Assembly (NCBI GenBank): GCA_037043455.1
Contig: JAWPHD010002647.1
Coordinates: forward strand, 124,001-188,000
Direction of reading: 5' to 3'
Source: Cyrtodaria siliqua
Taxonomy: Eukaryota; Mollusca; Bivalvia; Adapedonta; Hiatellidae
DNA length: 64,000 nucleotides
Below the pieces are notes generated by a model. It worked only from the letters and a program-made list of their open reading frames with translations. It made no database searches and was not told the origin of the DNA. The translations under genes were made by a program, and so were the position numbers. This document shows, piece by piece, positions 20,046-30,530 of this stretch; the stretch's first letter is position 1; the number at the start of each line of letters is the position of its first letter.

Positions 20046-20680
20046 TGACTTCTACTTACAGGCATTTATTAGGATATATAGTATATATGGCTAAAGAGAA
20101 TATAGTTATATTATATGTATATAGTAAAGGGCCTTCTTTTGCTCTCTATCTCTATCCTTCTATACTATATATCGTAATGAATACATGTGCTTATACCTAA
20201 ATAGAGCAAGGGATGGTAACGCCTAATTCTTTACTTTAATATTGTCTTATCGTCATCATTCTTTTTTTGTCCTGGCTTCTGACAGTATTTGCTTTGTGGC
20301 TTTCTGAGAATTTCTATTCATATATACATGATCATTTTGTGTTTTACTTATATTGCCTACTAATTGCTATTAATGCTTCCTAGTTTGTAAGGGGTTATAG
20401 CCTGGTTGGTCGAATTTTATTGGAATGAAAATAGAGTAAGAGTTGAGGTATGGTGCACTCTTGAACCTGGTTTAACCCCAGCAGCGTTGATGTCACTGAC
20501 GATTCCAAGGAGGTACCCATATTGTCACTGACCATTCAAAGTAGGTATCCATATTTCAACCGTTTTAGTTTGCCATTTAGCATACTTTTCTCTTTTCTAT
20601 CCTTGTGATTGGTGTTTGTTTCAAATACGTGTGTTTGGTGTGTTTTGTCCTGTGAATGTTATATTTCCTTCTCGACTTTT
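20046..20680 (+). other. Diverged Naiad 3' UTR
   Basis: This follows the C-terminus. It keeps CCTGGCTTCTG, GTGGCTTTCT, TATTGCCTACTAATTGC, GAACCTGGTTTAA and CACTGACGATTCCAAGG in the order of the younger 3' UTRs and ends near CTTCTCGACTTTTATA. An extra TCACTGACCATTCAAAG copy is duplicated at 20525. Confidence 0.6.
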
Positions 20681-21179
20681 ATACCATAATTTGTTTCTGA
20701 CTCGAAATAGGATATGGATCACATTAAGTGATACTTATAATTTTAAACTGAAAACATGATTATATTACACTATTTAATATATTGCGTCCCATGGATCAAG
20801 GCGATACAAACCGTAGGAATATATTCAAGTTCATGATGTGTTTGAGAAACGTTCTTCTTAACCAAAAGTTGCCTGTTCAATCAATCAGAACCTATAATTG
20901 AAACTCAAGGTCACAGAAACACCAATGTTGGTTGGACAGTTAATGATCATATGTAATAAAAGTGCAAATTTCAAATAAATCATGTAGATAGTATTCAAGA
21001 TGCTTTGGAGAAACTCTGTCAGACGTCAAACCCAAACACTGACGTCGCTCAATTGCCTTCCAACGAAACTAGTCAATAAAAAGCCGTTATTTTTCTGATA
21101 AATACAATTATACGACTGTGACAAAATAGTGAACCAATTTGGAAGCTTACAATATGATAAGACAGTAATTGCAGTAACT
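20681..21179. other. No recognised feature
   Basis: AT-rich non-coding sequence inside the 5-kb inverted-repeat element. No gene is seen. Confidence 0.5.
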
Positions 21180-21700
21180 ACTATTCTATTTTCAAGGTAA
21201 ATTAAAGGTCCATAACTGTATTAAGAAATCTAAAAGCTACCATCGAACGGAAATGTTGTTTAATTTTCAACAAAACATGATTAATTAACATAAACTCAAC
21301 ACAAAAATGTATTTTCGTAGATAATCAGGGGTCATAACTCTATTTAGAAAAGGCAAAGGTACACATTGATCGTAAGAAAGTGATGTCTGTTTGATATAAG
21401 GCTTCACAGCAATTTTAGTTAAAATCCAAAATAAGATAAAGAAGTTATCATAACCTTGCACCTAAGCTTTACCCAAAATGTGCAGTTTTGTTAAGTAACT
21501 CAGGGGTCATAACTCTATTCTGAAAAGGAGAAAATCGGCCTTGCTCGTAGGAAAGTGGCATCTTAACGATATAACACTTCACAGTAAACTTGGTTTTAAC
21601 CGAAAACAATTTACAGAAGTTATAAACAACGTGCATAAAAGCTTTAGCCAAACGGTGGATGCCCGTCCCTCCCTCCTCCCATCTGCCCGCCATCTTCAAT
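21180..21700. repeat. Degenerate tandem repeat (~140 bp)
   Basis: Three diverged units share GGTCATAACTCTATT, AAAGT(G)GCAT, ATATAAxxCTTCACAG and GTTTTAACCxAAAA. Repeats of this kind are common in bivalve introns (general impression). Confidence 0.55.
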
Positions 21701-22039
21701 CCTTAAACCGCTTTTGATTTAAAAAAATAAATTGAAAATTGCATTCGGCATAAACAGAATATAATCAGGCGTGCTTATGTCTTATTTATGTACAAAACAA
21801 AATCATATCGCTAAAATATAAACTTGTACACATTTTTTCTTTGAATATCAATATTTTCTTATCACTTATGGGCTTCTGTAGAAAATGCGTTGGTGTTACG
21901 AAATGCAAAGAATACCATAAATCCATACAGTGGTTTCGTATAGAGTACAGTTTCTGCTATTGATATGCAAAAACTCACGAGTATATCTTTCCGGGTAAAC
22001 CAAAAGTGTTTTTTTGCACGATACGAGAAGTTGGGTCCT

Positions 22040-22165
22040 GCCTAGATACTGCAAGGAAGTACGGTATTATGAATGATCTTCATGACCTTAGTCTTAGAGG
22101 CCGATTACCCATTTTAATAGAGAAATTCTTAGATGATAGGCAGTATTTCTTTGAAGGGCTTTAAA
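22040..22165 (+). pseudogene. LINE RT fragment, continuation of 16393-17012
   Basis: This encodes DTARKYGIMNDLHDLSLRGR and then LPILIEKFLDDRQYF, the RT block immediately after the FDLEKAYD motif that is cut at 17012. It then loses similarity. It shows that 17013-22044 was inserted into a once continuous RT. Confidence 0.7.
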
Positions 22166-22528
22166 TTACCGTAACGTTGTTCCTACCGAATGAAATATTA
22201 AAGTAAATACTTAATTGATGAGGCTTGGCGTCCGTCACATAATGCGTATATTGTACGGTGTGAATTAAGATAAGAAAAACGAAGAACATAATAAAGCTCA
22301 CCAACCTCTTGACTGTTTATTAACAGAACTACTTTGCGTGGAATTTGATGATTACTGTAAAAGGGGAAGTTTTCCCGAGGGATTATTTTTGGCAAATTTA
22401 GCGTCCTCTAAAGTTTCGCTAAAATTAATCCTCGAGAAGATATTGGGATTTATTTTGGCGAAAATATCAGAAAATTTGAGAAATTAAAACAAAACTAAAC
22501 TTCTTCCATAACGTAACCGTCCGCAATA
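22166..22528. other. Non-coding spacer
   Basis: No gene is seen. A 25-bp stretch ending CTTCTTCCATAACGT at 22489-22514 recurs at 26824-26850, next to a hairpin repeat. Confidence 0.5.
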
Positions 22529-22533
22529 TTGAA

Positions 22534-22612
22534 ACCTGTAACGGGTGTCGTAACCGGTGTCGTAACCGGTGTCGTAACCTGTAACTGGTGTCGTAACCGG
22601 TGTCGTAACCGA
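22534..22612. repeat. 12-bp minisatellite GTAACCGGTGTC
   Basis: About six tandem units of GTAACCGGTGTC with minor variants. Confidence 0.85.
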
Positions 22613-23300
22613 AGTCAATGCATTTTTACAAAGCATACAGAAAACAATGGTAATGATCAAACAGCTTCAATCAGTGAACAAATTGAAAGCAAATGTGCAG
22701 TTATCGTATTGTAATTACAAGTATATGCATGTATTTTTGTAATTAAATATGTTTATTTATAAATACTGCTTAACATTTGCAATGATAAAATATTCTTAAT
22801 TAATATTATTTGTTGTCTGACATTACCTTAATTAAAATGACAACTGTGAACGAACATGTTTTGTTATCGCACATGGTGAGAAAATGACACCATGCAGTCA
22901 ATGCCTGTCAATGGGGATTGATTACCGTACATTCTCGCACATAATTGCAAACGATATCGTCTAATTCAGTGAAACATTTGATTTTCGCTCATTACTTTTC
23001 TCACCTATATACCGGCATCAGTTGATTACCGATACCGTTACAGTACTGATTTCTTAATAACAAAACGCAATTGATATGTTTTGCGAAACTTCCCAATTAA
23101 TTGCTTGGTCTGCAATGGATACGACGACCAGGTGTTTCTAGTTACTGTTAAATCTAGAATGGCTAGATGATTATAGCTAGATAATTAAACAGTTTTGTCA
23201 ATACCTCATATGTTCATATCATTTGTTCCTATACATGTCAAATGAGAGAATAGAGGAATTATATATAATACTCTCTTCGATATTGGCTATGACGTGTGGC
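22613..23300. other. Upstream region of the host gene
   Basis: AT-rich intergenic sequence without repeats or open frames that I recognise. Confidence 0.5.
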
Positions 23301-23306
23301 AGTGCG

Positions 23307-23352
23307 CATAAAAGAAGTCGCGTCCGATATTGCCTTCCATTCCTTTCAGTCT
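23307..23352 (+). promoter_or_regulatory. Possible core promoter (TATA-like plus Inr-like)
   Basis: CATAAAAG at 23307-23314 is followed by TCAGTCT at 23346-23352, an initiator-like YYANWYY match. The spacing of about 38 bp is longer than usual, so the call is weak. It lies ~90 bp upstream of the receptor exon start. Confidence 0.3.
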
Positions 23353-23413
23353 GACAGAACGGTGACTATCTACCGCAGAATTATTTAATAAAACAAAATT
23401 GAAATATTCAGAA

Positions 23414-23440
23414 ATGGTGAAGATAGACTTTACTTCATGA
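23414..23440 (+). CDS. Upstream ORF overlapping the main start
   Basis: Eight codons from ATG at 23414 (G at -3 and G at +4) end in TGA at 23438-23440, which overlaps the ATGATG start of the receptor ORF. Such an arrangement could impose reinitiation control. It is transcribed only if the transcript starts upstream of 23414. Confidence 0.4.
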   Translation: MVKIDFTS

Positions 23441-24202
23441 TGGACAAGTTAATAAAAAATACTATAAGAAAGCGTGCAATTTTAATTATAATAATAATAG
23501 CTAGGGCGCTGCTGTTGGAAATAAAAGCAGAAGATTTAGTGACAAAAGCTATTCGGTTTTGTCCAGGTAAACAATCATGTAATAGCAGTGGTACGGAAAA
23601 TGAAGACACCAACAAGTCCTGCTGCAAGCCGTGTGATTGTGACGCCACCTGTTGGCAGAGAAGATCCTGTTGTCATGACGCCGAATCACATGCTGGGACA
23701 CCAGACGTTCATCAAGACGTCTGCATCGCTCCAACATATTCCAAAGTAGACCTCGATAAAGGAGACACACAATCTGGGTATTTAGTAAAAGACATATGCC
23801 CCAAAGACTTTGACAATACCGATGTTATTGCTAAATGTTCAGGCCTGGAACCAACACGAATTATTGACGTTGCAATCGTCTCTACTAAAGATGGGAGCTA
23901 TAATTATAAAAACAAGTATTGCGCAGAATGCAACGGGGTCGTCGACTATCTTATTTGGGATACACGTTTGGATAGGTATTGCATTAAAGAAACCCAATAT
24001 GTAGACATTTTTACCGGTATGTCGTTGGAAAAAATTGTTCTTTCTCAGTGTCTTCTTAAATTCGAGAAACCATTAGACCTTGCAACTGAATCTAAAACAA
24101 CTTCAGATATATGTTACACGCACACGATATCAAGCTGCAATGTAACAGGTCAATGGGGGAATTACGACAAAGAATTGGAACACCTCTGTATGCAGTATTC
24201 AG
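23437..24202 (+). CDS. Exon 1 of a secreted or receptor protein with a somatomedin-B-like Cys motif (molluscan 7TM receptor type)
   Basis: The ATG at 23440 is favoured because it has A at -3 and G at +4; 23437 is in the same frame. Residues ~10-32 (RAILIIIIIARALLLEIKA) form a signal peptide. Residues ~60-80 carry CCKPCDCDATCWQRRSCC, the CxCDxxCxxxxxCC core of somatomedin-B-like domains. Further Cys (DICPKDF, KYCAECNG, SQCLL, SSCNVTG) suggest a disulfide-rich ectodomain with an N-glycosylation site. The frame leaves the conserved pattern at CAG|GTAAGT (24200-24208), a strong splice donor, phase 1. I recall this Cys pattern from large molluscan secretin/adhesion-like receptor families. The 7TM part is not in the window. 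Confidence 0.7.
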
Positions 24203-24699
24203 GTAAGTACGAGTTTATGTTTACTTTCATTCGTGGAATCGTCACATCGTCACATCTACAAGACTAGAGCAAGTCAATGGCGCGCCATTGTAACATCTAC
24301 ATTACTAAAGTCGATGGCGTGCCATCGCATATACCCGCACTTTTAAATTAGTGCCACGTATTCATTATTGAGCAGTGATAACTCAGTGAAGGTTTAAAGT
24401 TTGTATTGCAAGCAGGACATTAATAATATACGAAGTTTGACATTTTGACCTTTCCCCACCACCCAAGATGATTTTCCGTTTGCGTCATTGTATTCATTTT
24501 GCAGTGGGTTTCAATTTGATATCAAACATGACCCTATTTGGAAATAAATTGACACCGCCTACCTCTTGCTCCCAGGAAATTACCCAAATAACGTCTTACA
24601 TATATATTGACCCTTGATGCAACCATATAACATACACAATTTCACACTAAGACAAAACACTCAAACAATTACGAATAGTTACTTTTATTTCAGCAAGAA
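24203..24699 (+). other. Intron start, no feature
   Basis: This begins with the GTAAGT donor. No element is recognised in the first 500 bp of the intron. Confidence 0.5.
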
Positions 24700-25140
24700 G
24701 CAGTTGATGACTGATATACTCGTATTACCGCCGAAAACGTTTTACGCATTACAATTGACAAAGTTCAAAGTTGTGTATTTCCCCTAAATATCATTCAACC
24801 AAAACGACCTGACAGTATGCGCTACTAGACATCATACTGATACTTCTTACCACGTTTCATGAACATCGGATGAAACATGAAGAAGTTCAGTGGAAATGAT
24901 TTGAACTTGAAACAAATTAAAATTCATATACATGTAATTCCACATTGAAACGTAACCCCGTGACAGTCTACGCTACTACACTTGCTGATACGATTTACCA
25001 AGTTTCATGAAAATCTAATAAAATATGTAGGAGCAGTTTAGCGAAAAGAAATGTGTAACGGGCGTACGCACAACATACGTACGGAATACTACCCTTACCA
25101 TATTCCCCTCGTCTTCCGTGGGAGATAAATACGTTATTGT
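24700..25140. repeat. Dispersed repeat with degenerate internal duplication
   Basis: Two related stretches (TACCACGTTTCATGAACATC and TACCAAGTTTCATGAAAATC) lie near ACGGGCGTACGCACAACATA and a TTCCCCTCGTCTTCCGTGGG end. This resembles widespread bivalve dispersed repeats (general impression). Confidence 0.45.
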
Positions 25141-25242
25141 CTTATTATATTTCTCTTCTGTCAAAGGAAACAGGATACTCTTTTTTAATAGATATATATT
25201 TTGTAACTAAACTTTCTATTTTCTCATTTGTTCCTTATTCGT

Positions 25243-25530
25243 TTTTCAAGAGCTTGTACTCGAGTTGAGGACTTTAATATTCGTAATCTTTGTATAACTA
25301 AAAAACTACTCCATCAGGGTTACCATTACCATATACTTCGTAAAACCTGTATTATCGTAAACCTGATCTTCTTTCCAAATATAAACGCAATTTAAGGACT
25401 TTTCTGCGACAAGGACTAACACATCCTGACTTCTATGGTTATGTGATTTAAAAACTTCGTAATTTTCTTGGTCATGATCACTTTCATGCTATCTTTGTTA
25501 AACTTGTTAAACGTTTATTAAAAGAGGTTA
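25243..25530 (+). pseudogene. Naiad C-terminal fragment, left part
   Basis: This encodes FSRACTRVEDFNIRNLCIT, LRKTC and a frame-broken FYGYVI..FHAIFVKLVKRLLK. Coding breaks at AAAAGAGGTTA (25530). The next residues (YDPIILQRTAC) are found at 26958, so ~1.4 kb of other DNA splits it. Confidence 0.7.
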
Positions 25531-25810
25531 TTACATGTGTTACTATATATAGTAACAAAAACGGCCTGTTTTTCGTGTAATACAGGCATTGTCTCTGCGG
25601 TCATATTAGATAAGCGCGTGAAACGGCGGGCCAAAAATCCATATGAAGGGCCAAAAAACCCATATGGCGGGCCGAAAATCCATATTAAATCTAGACTGTG
25701 TTACATACATTTAGCATTAAATTGTAGATATATTTTTAATAATCGACCACGAACCAGTCATATCGTGCATCGGCACGTGCATCCAACGACAACTGCGACG
25801 GTTGAAAATG
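25531..25810 (+). repeat. Left member of an inverted repeat pair
   Basis: The segment from TTACATGTGTTACTATAT to CGACAACTGCGACGG is the reverse complement of 27897-28093 apart from a ~75-bp indel. A palindromic ATATGAAGGGCC..GGGCCxAAA pattern (CCATATGGCGGGCC) recurs inside. It could be a foldback or MITE terminus. The pair encloses Naiad and simple-repeat sequence. Confidence 0.6.
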
Positions 25811-26850
25811 GCAGCCAGAATGCTCGCTACACTGTGTACACGCAGGAGATCGTTAGTAGCCAAACAAATATCAGGACGGACATTAAATAATAAAATTGTG
25901 AAAAACAAGAACGACTCGGTCTAAATCACCCTACAATATGACTTGAAAAAAAATGTGTGTGACTGGCTCGGAGATGTCGAACATATTTGTGCCGATTGTG
26001 TGATAGATTTACTGTAACCTATTAAATTATACAGTACACGTACATTATCAACTCGTTGTTTTTGATCGAAATGTCTTCAACAACGTATTATAATATATAC
26101 CGTTTAGGGACCAGTTTCCGTCCAAACCCAGTTTCCGTCATTCATTCTCATTTAAAAACTGTTTTTACAATGCAAATTGCTAACGCGATGTTACTTATCG
26201 ACAGACGTTTAGCACAGGCGATTGGAAACAGAAACAACCAAAAAGTAAAGAAGCGGTACAAAAACGAAAGTGGCCCCCGACCGGTACTGCCGTTTCAGTC
26301 TCAATTACATTTTAAATAAAAGGCATGCAGTAAACAATACATACTGTATTGTACTGTATGTGAAATAAAAAATAATCTCCTACCTTTTTATCCTTAAATT
26401 ATATTTGCGAAACCAAATGCCATTTGAAATTTTCTTTCTTCTACCAGCTCAAACGTAAACACAAAAACTGACAAAGTCAATGACGTGGAATAAAACGTCA
26501 CTGGCAAACACAACGCCACCATTATGACGATTTTGTTACAAAGATTACGTCAGAAACGTTTCTGCGTAATTTTAATTAAGGGGGTTGAATTGGTGTTTTG
26601 GAAACAAGGTACCGAATTGCCGATTTTAAATGGCATATCCTATTAACGTCATACGTTTGTTTTGTTCTTGTAAAATCAATGAATAAAAATGGATCTAAAT
26701 AAAGAGTCATTTTAAAAAAAAATAAAAAAATGTGTACAAGTAGATAAAAGGTATTTAAAATGACTGCGCAATTTAGATCTAATAATCCTTCCAAAATAAT
26801 AGTGTTTTGGTTACACATGTAATAAACAAAACTAAACTTCTTCCATAACG
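25811..26850. other. Intronic non-coding sequence
   Basis: No recognised gene. Open stretches here (for example 26056-26319 and 26576-26938 minus) lack any family signature and have no splice or start context that would support them. Confidence 0.45.
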
Positions 26851-26920
26851 TTGGCCCTCGACAGCCATATGAGGCCCTCGAGCTGAAGCTCTCGGGCCTC
26901 ATATGGCTATCTCGGGCCAA
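26851..26920. repeat. 70-bp hairpin repeat
   Basis: TTGGCCCTCG at the left and CGGGCCAA at the right bound arms that pair almost fully (AGCCATATGAGGCCC with GGGCCTCATATGGCT) around an AGCTGAAGCT loop region. It resembles the longer hairpin at 47231-47352. Probably a MITE-like foldback. Confidence 0.7.
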
Positions 26921-26954
26921 TATCACAAAGATGCACACCTAACCCAGTTAATAA

Positions 26955-27290
26955 CCTCTATTTATGACCCTATCATTTTGCAACGTACTGCATGCTTGTG
27001 GTGGACCCTTGTACAGTTCGCCTGTATGCTTTCCTCTTTAATTGTACAATGACCGGACAGGCTGTGGACCCTATGATGACGCCTACCTAAAGCACATTAG
27101 GACGATGGCGTTTGATGTTTGTCCGCGGTCTTGTCTTGTCGTGCCCTCAATGGTTTATTCTCTTGTTGCTCTGGCTTCTGCCAAGTCATCGAGTACCTTC
27201 ATTGTGGCTTTTTTTCTATATATATTTAAACGAGCATCTAGGCGTTTTACTTATATTGCCTTGTAACGCTGCCTTGTTGGTTAAAGAATA
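26955..27290 (+). mobile_element. Naiad C-terminal fragment, right part, with 3' UTR start
   Basis: This resumes as YDPIILQRTACL, passes the MMTPT end (27075-27090) and continues into the 3' UTR until CTGCCTTGTTGGTTA. It is the right half of the split copy that starts at 25243. Confidence 0.7.
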
Positions 27291-27770
27291 TTTCATGGCC
27301 CTTGACTTAGTTAAAAATGCTATATTTTGCCTCGTTAAGACGATAGGGCCTTCATTTTTCATCTGATGTTTACCAAATGTTACCAGATTGTTAATGTTAA
27401 TAAAGTCTCGGACAAGTTAGAAAACCAGCCAAATCGGACCAGTAACAACGGAGTTATGGCCCTTGATTTCGTTAAATATGCTATATTTTGCCTTGTTAAG
27501 GCGATATGACCTTCATTTTTCATCTGATCTTTACCAAACTTTACCAGATTTCATTTCTTTTATTATTTTTATATTTCTTTATTTATTTATTTTTTTTATT
27601 TTTTTTTTTTTTATTTTTTTTTTATTATCTCTACTGGCCAAGTTTGAAAACCAGCCAGATCGGACCAGTAATGGCGGAGTTATGGCTCTTGATTGATTTA
27701 GTTAAAAATGCTATATTTTGCCTCTTTAAGACGATAGTCACTCGCTTCATTGATGTTATAAGAGCCACAT
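27291..27770. repeat. Degenerate tandem repeat with a long T-rich tract
   Basis: Three units repeat GCCCTTGATTTxGTTAAAxATGC, CTATATTTTGCC, TTCATTTTTCATCTGAT and GGACCAGTAAxxxCGGAGTTATGG. A T-rich tract (27540-27625) interrupts unit 2. The unit is ~180 bp. Confidence 0.65.
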
Positions 27771-27894
27771 TAGCCAGTAGAGCCGACAAAGGCCCTCTTG
27801 GGCGTCTTGTTGTTTTTCATTATTCCACAATTTCATTAATGTGCGTCCTCATCTATTTAGCGTCTTCTAACTATCTCCTACGCGCACTATGGTA

Positions 27895-28095
27895 ATCTTG
27901 ACAACAGTTGCAGTTGTCGTTGGATGCATATGCCGATGCAAGATATGACTGGTTTGTGGTAGATTATTTGAACAAATATCTATAATTAATGCTAAATGTA
28001 TGTCTCGCAGTCTAGATTTAATACGGATTTTCGGACCGCCATATGGGTTTTTCGGCAGGTTTTGTTACTATATGCAGTAACACATGTAATAATTG
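27895..28095 (-). repeat. Right member of an inverted repeat pair
   Basis: Reverse complement of 25531-25810. It ends at GTTACTATATGCAGTAAC and CATGTAATAAT. Confidence 0.6.
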
Positions 28096-28191
28096 ATGTT
28101 ATTGACGTCATTGTTTTGGCGCATTATATTTTTCTGCACAAATGTTCAGGTCGTGAGTAAATAATAAATAGATATAATAAATAGAATAGTT

Positions 28192-28289
28192 GTTGGTTTG
28201 TCGTGAATATAGGATTTATTTTCATCAAATGAGAAAACTAAAATACGTTTTCTCACTTCTAAATCCTATATTCACTCAAAACAAACCAA
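28192..28289. repeat. ~98-bp hairpin repeat
   Basis: The arms TTGGTTTGT..GAATATAGGATTTA and TAAATCCTATATTC..ACAAACCAA are inverted repeats around a GAGAAAA..TTTTCTC inner stem. Single arms of the same repeat occur in the giant foldback at ~40340-40400 and ~54210-54275. Confidence 0.75.
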
Positions 28290-28322
28290 TATCCTCTTTA
28301 TATTTCTGTCATATGAGTAGTT

Positions 28323-28640
28323 GAGGATTAAGTGAAGGACATTGTTGCCGATGCGGGCTACAAGTATGATGACAACACTCAACGTATTGTGTACATTGGC
28401 AGACGGCATTCTACCAGGCATCCATGTAATAACATAAACATTACTACCGGGCAGGACGTGCGATTGGTTGCAGCTGACCGCGGGAAAGGTGAGGGTGACG
28501 AGATTAATGATTTTCACAATAGGTTGGCAGACTTATTAAGAGAGCATTGCGATAGACTTATGCGCGAAATCGATAGTAATATCAATTTAGATATCGAAAG
28601 ACTTACGTCCTTTTATTATGATGCTGGAAGTCCAAAGTGA
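28323..28640 (+). CDS. Unrecognised ORF (~103 codons)
   Basis: The frame runs from at least 28332 to TGA at 28638-28640, and the composition is less AT-biased than the flanks. The protein is charged and soluble, with no signal peptide or membrane segment. The C-terminal part (FHNRLADLLREHCDRLMRE) could form a helix or coiled coil. There is no family I can name. It lies between a hairpin repeat and an inverted Naiad 3' end, so it may be a fragment of a mobile element or an intronic exon. Confidence 0.35.
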
Positions 28641-28654
28641 TAATTTCGATTAAA

Positions 28655-29125
28655 AAGTTAGCATTGAAGGAGGTCAGTCAACCACAAACCACAGAAACAA
28701 ACACGCAAACAAACAAACAAGAAGGCAAAAGTAATAATAAATACAAACGACATCATAAACACAAAAGGGTTGACAATAGGGCTACCGCCTTGGAACGGCC
28801 AGTGGCAAAGTAGGCCATTGAACCGGTTCTAGGGTGCACCAAACCTCACACTTATCCTACTGTCATCCCATTAAAACTGGACAGTGTAAATAAAGACATC
28901 CCCACCATGATCTAATCTCTAACCAACAAGGCAGCATCAATAGGCAATATAAGTAAAACACAAATATGCTCGTATAAATATAATATAAAAAAACAATAGC
29001 CTAGAAAGCCACAATGAAGGTACTCAATGACTTGGCAGAAGCCAGAGCTACAAGAGAATAAACCATTAAGAGCACGACAAGAAATATCGTTGACAAACGT
29101 CAAACGCCACCGTCCCAATGTGTTT
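28655..29125 (-). other. Naiad 3' UTR, inverted copy
   Basis: This is the complete 3' UTR downstream (minus strand) of the C-terminal ORF at 29126-29575. Conserved blocks are as in 2116-2610. The terminal CCGATCTTTTT is altered here (..AATGCTAACTTTTTAATCG). Confidence 0.75.
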
Positions 29126-29580
29126 TAGGTAGGCGTCATCATATGGTCCACAGGCTGTCCGGTCATCGTACAATTAAACAGGAAAGCATATAGGCGAACT
29201 GTAAAAGGGTCCACCACCAAGCATGCAGTACGTTGCAAAATGAAAGGGTCATAACATATTTCGATAAACTTTTTAACAAGTTTAACAAAGATAGTATGAA
29301 AGTGATCATGACCAAGAATCTTACGAAGTTTATAAATCACCTCACCATAGAAGTCAGGTTGTGATAGTCCTTATCGCAGAAGAGACCTTAAATTACTTCT
29401 ATATTTGGAAAGAAGATCAGGGTTACGATAATAAAATTTTGCAAAGGTTTTACGAAGTTTATGGTAACGGTAACCCTGATTGAGTAGTTTTATAGTTATA
29501 CAAAGATTACGAATATTAAAGTCCTCAACCCGAGTACAAGCTCTTGAAAAACGAATAAGTTGAGATACATACACCCCATA
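29126..29580 (-). pseudogene. Naiad C-terminal RT fragment (thumb and tail), best-preserved copy
   Basis: The minus strand encodes YVSQLIRFSRACTRVEDFNI, then KLLNQGYRYHKLRKTFAKFY, a TAA at ~29371, FYGEVIYKLRKILGHDHFHT, CYDPFILQRTACLVVDPFTV and the MMTPT end before the stop. It serves as the reference for the other C-terminal fragments here. The 5' end is truncated against a LINE at ~29590. Confidence 0.75.
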
Positions 29581-29589
29581 AGAAGTTGC

Positions 29590-30530
29590 TCGGGGAACAT
29601 AAGATTAATAGTATAGTAAAATGCATCAGTCCAGGTGTGGATTGTTCTCTATATTTTGATGACTTTGTTATATGTTATCGTGCAAAAACATGAATACTAT
29701 TGAGAGACAATTACAACAATGTCAATAAACTTCAGACCTGGTCTGATGATAATGGTTTTAAATTTTCTAAATCTAAAACCAATTGTATGCACTTCTGTAA
29801 ACTACGCAAATATCACGAAGACCCTCATATAACACTGGGCGCTTCACCTTTACTAGTAGTGGATGAGACAAAATTCCTAGGTTTTATTTTTGACCGTAAA
29901 TTAACGTTTATACCACACCTTAAATACTTGAAAGCCAAATGTCTTAAAGTTCTTAACTTACTTAAAGTTGTTGCAAACACTAATTGGGGAGGCAATCGAA
30001 AAGGCCTCTTGCGATTTACAGATCTCTTATCATATCCAAGCTGAACTACGGCTCAATAGTATATGGATCGACTCGCAAGTCATACTTGCAGATGCTCGAT
30101 CCTATACATAATCAAGGATTGCGACTCGCCTTAGGAGCCTTTCGAACATCACCAGCCGAAAGTCTATATGTTGAATCTAATGAACCATCACTGTCTCATA
30201 GACGAGACAATTTAGCCCTTCAGTATACCATTAAATTACAATCTAACCCTTCAAATCCAACTTTCGATACTGTTTTTTATCCTAATTTTGAACCTCTTTT
30301 TGATCGAAAACCGAACGCCATTCGGCCATTTGGTCTTCGTATTAAACCAAAATTAACAGTCACTGAAATCGACCTAAATTTGATTGCCAAGTACAAAGTA
30401 CCATAAATTCCACCGTGGACATTGGAAACACCAACAATTATTTTTGATCTTTGTAATAATAACAAATACATTACAGATCCTACCATCTTTCAAACGAAAT
30501 TTAATGAAATTAAATCGAAATACAGTAACT
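29590..30530 (+). pseudogene. LINE ORF2, RT palm to thumb (I/Nimb-type)
   Basis: The fragment starts with a palm block CSLYFDDFVICYR (29645-29680, the xADD-equivalent motif C). It continues KLQTWSDDNGFKFSKSKTNC, KFLGFIFDRKLTFIPHL, LNYGSIVYGS, RLALGAFRTSPAESLYVE and EPSLSHRR. Frameshifts lie near 29695 and 30035. It is the same family as the LINE at 13630-17012. It is 5'-truncated and abuts a Naiad fragment. Confidence 0.8.

Larger units (their letters stand above)
17013..22044. mobile_element. 5-kb inverted-repeat element inserted in the LINE RT
   Basis: The ends are imperfect inverted repeats. The left end (17025-17165) has TAGGCGGGGACCCAA, TTTACCCGGAAAGATATACTC and ACTTTGCATTTCGTAAC. The right end (21890-22040), reverse-complemented, has TAGGCAGGACCCAA, the same ACCCGG..GATATACTC and CTTTGCATTTCGTAAC. 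LINE RT sequence flanks it on both sides, and GAT is repeated at both junctions. No transposase is seen. The interior holds degenerate Naiad pieces and simple repeats. Confidence 0.6.
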
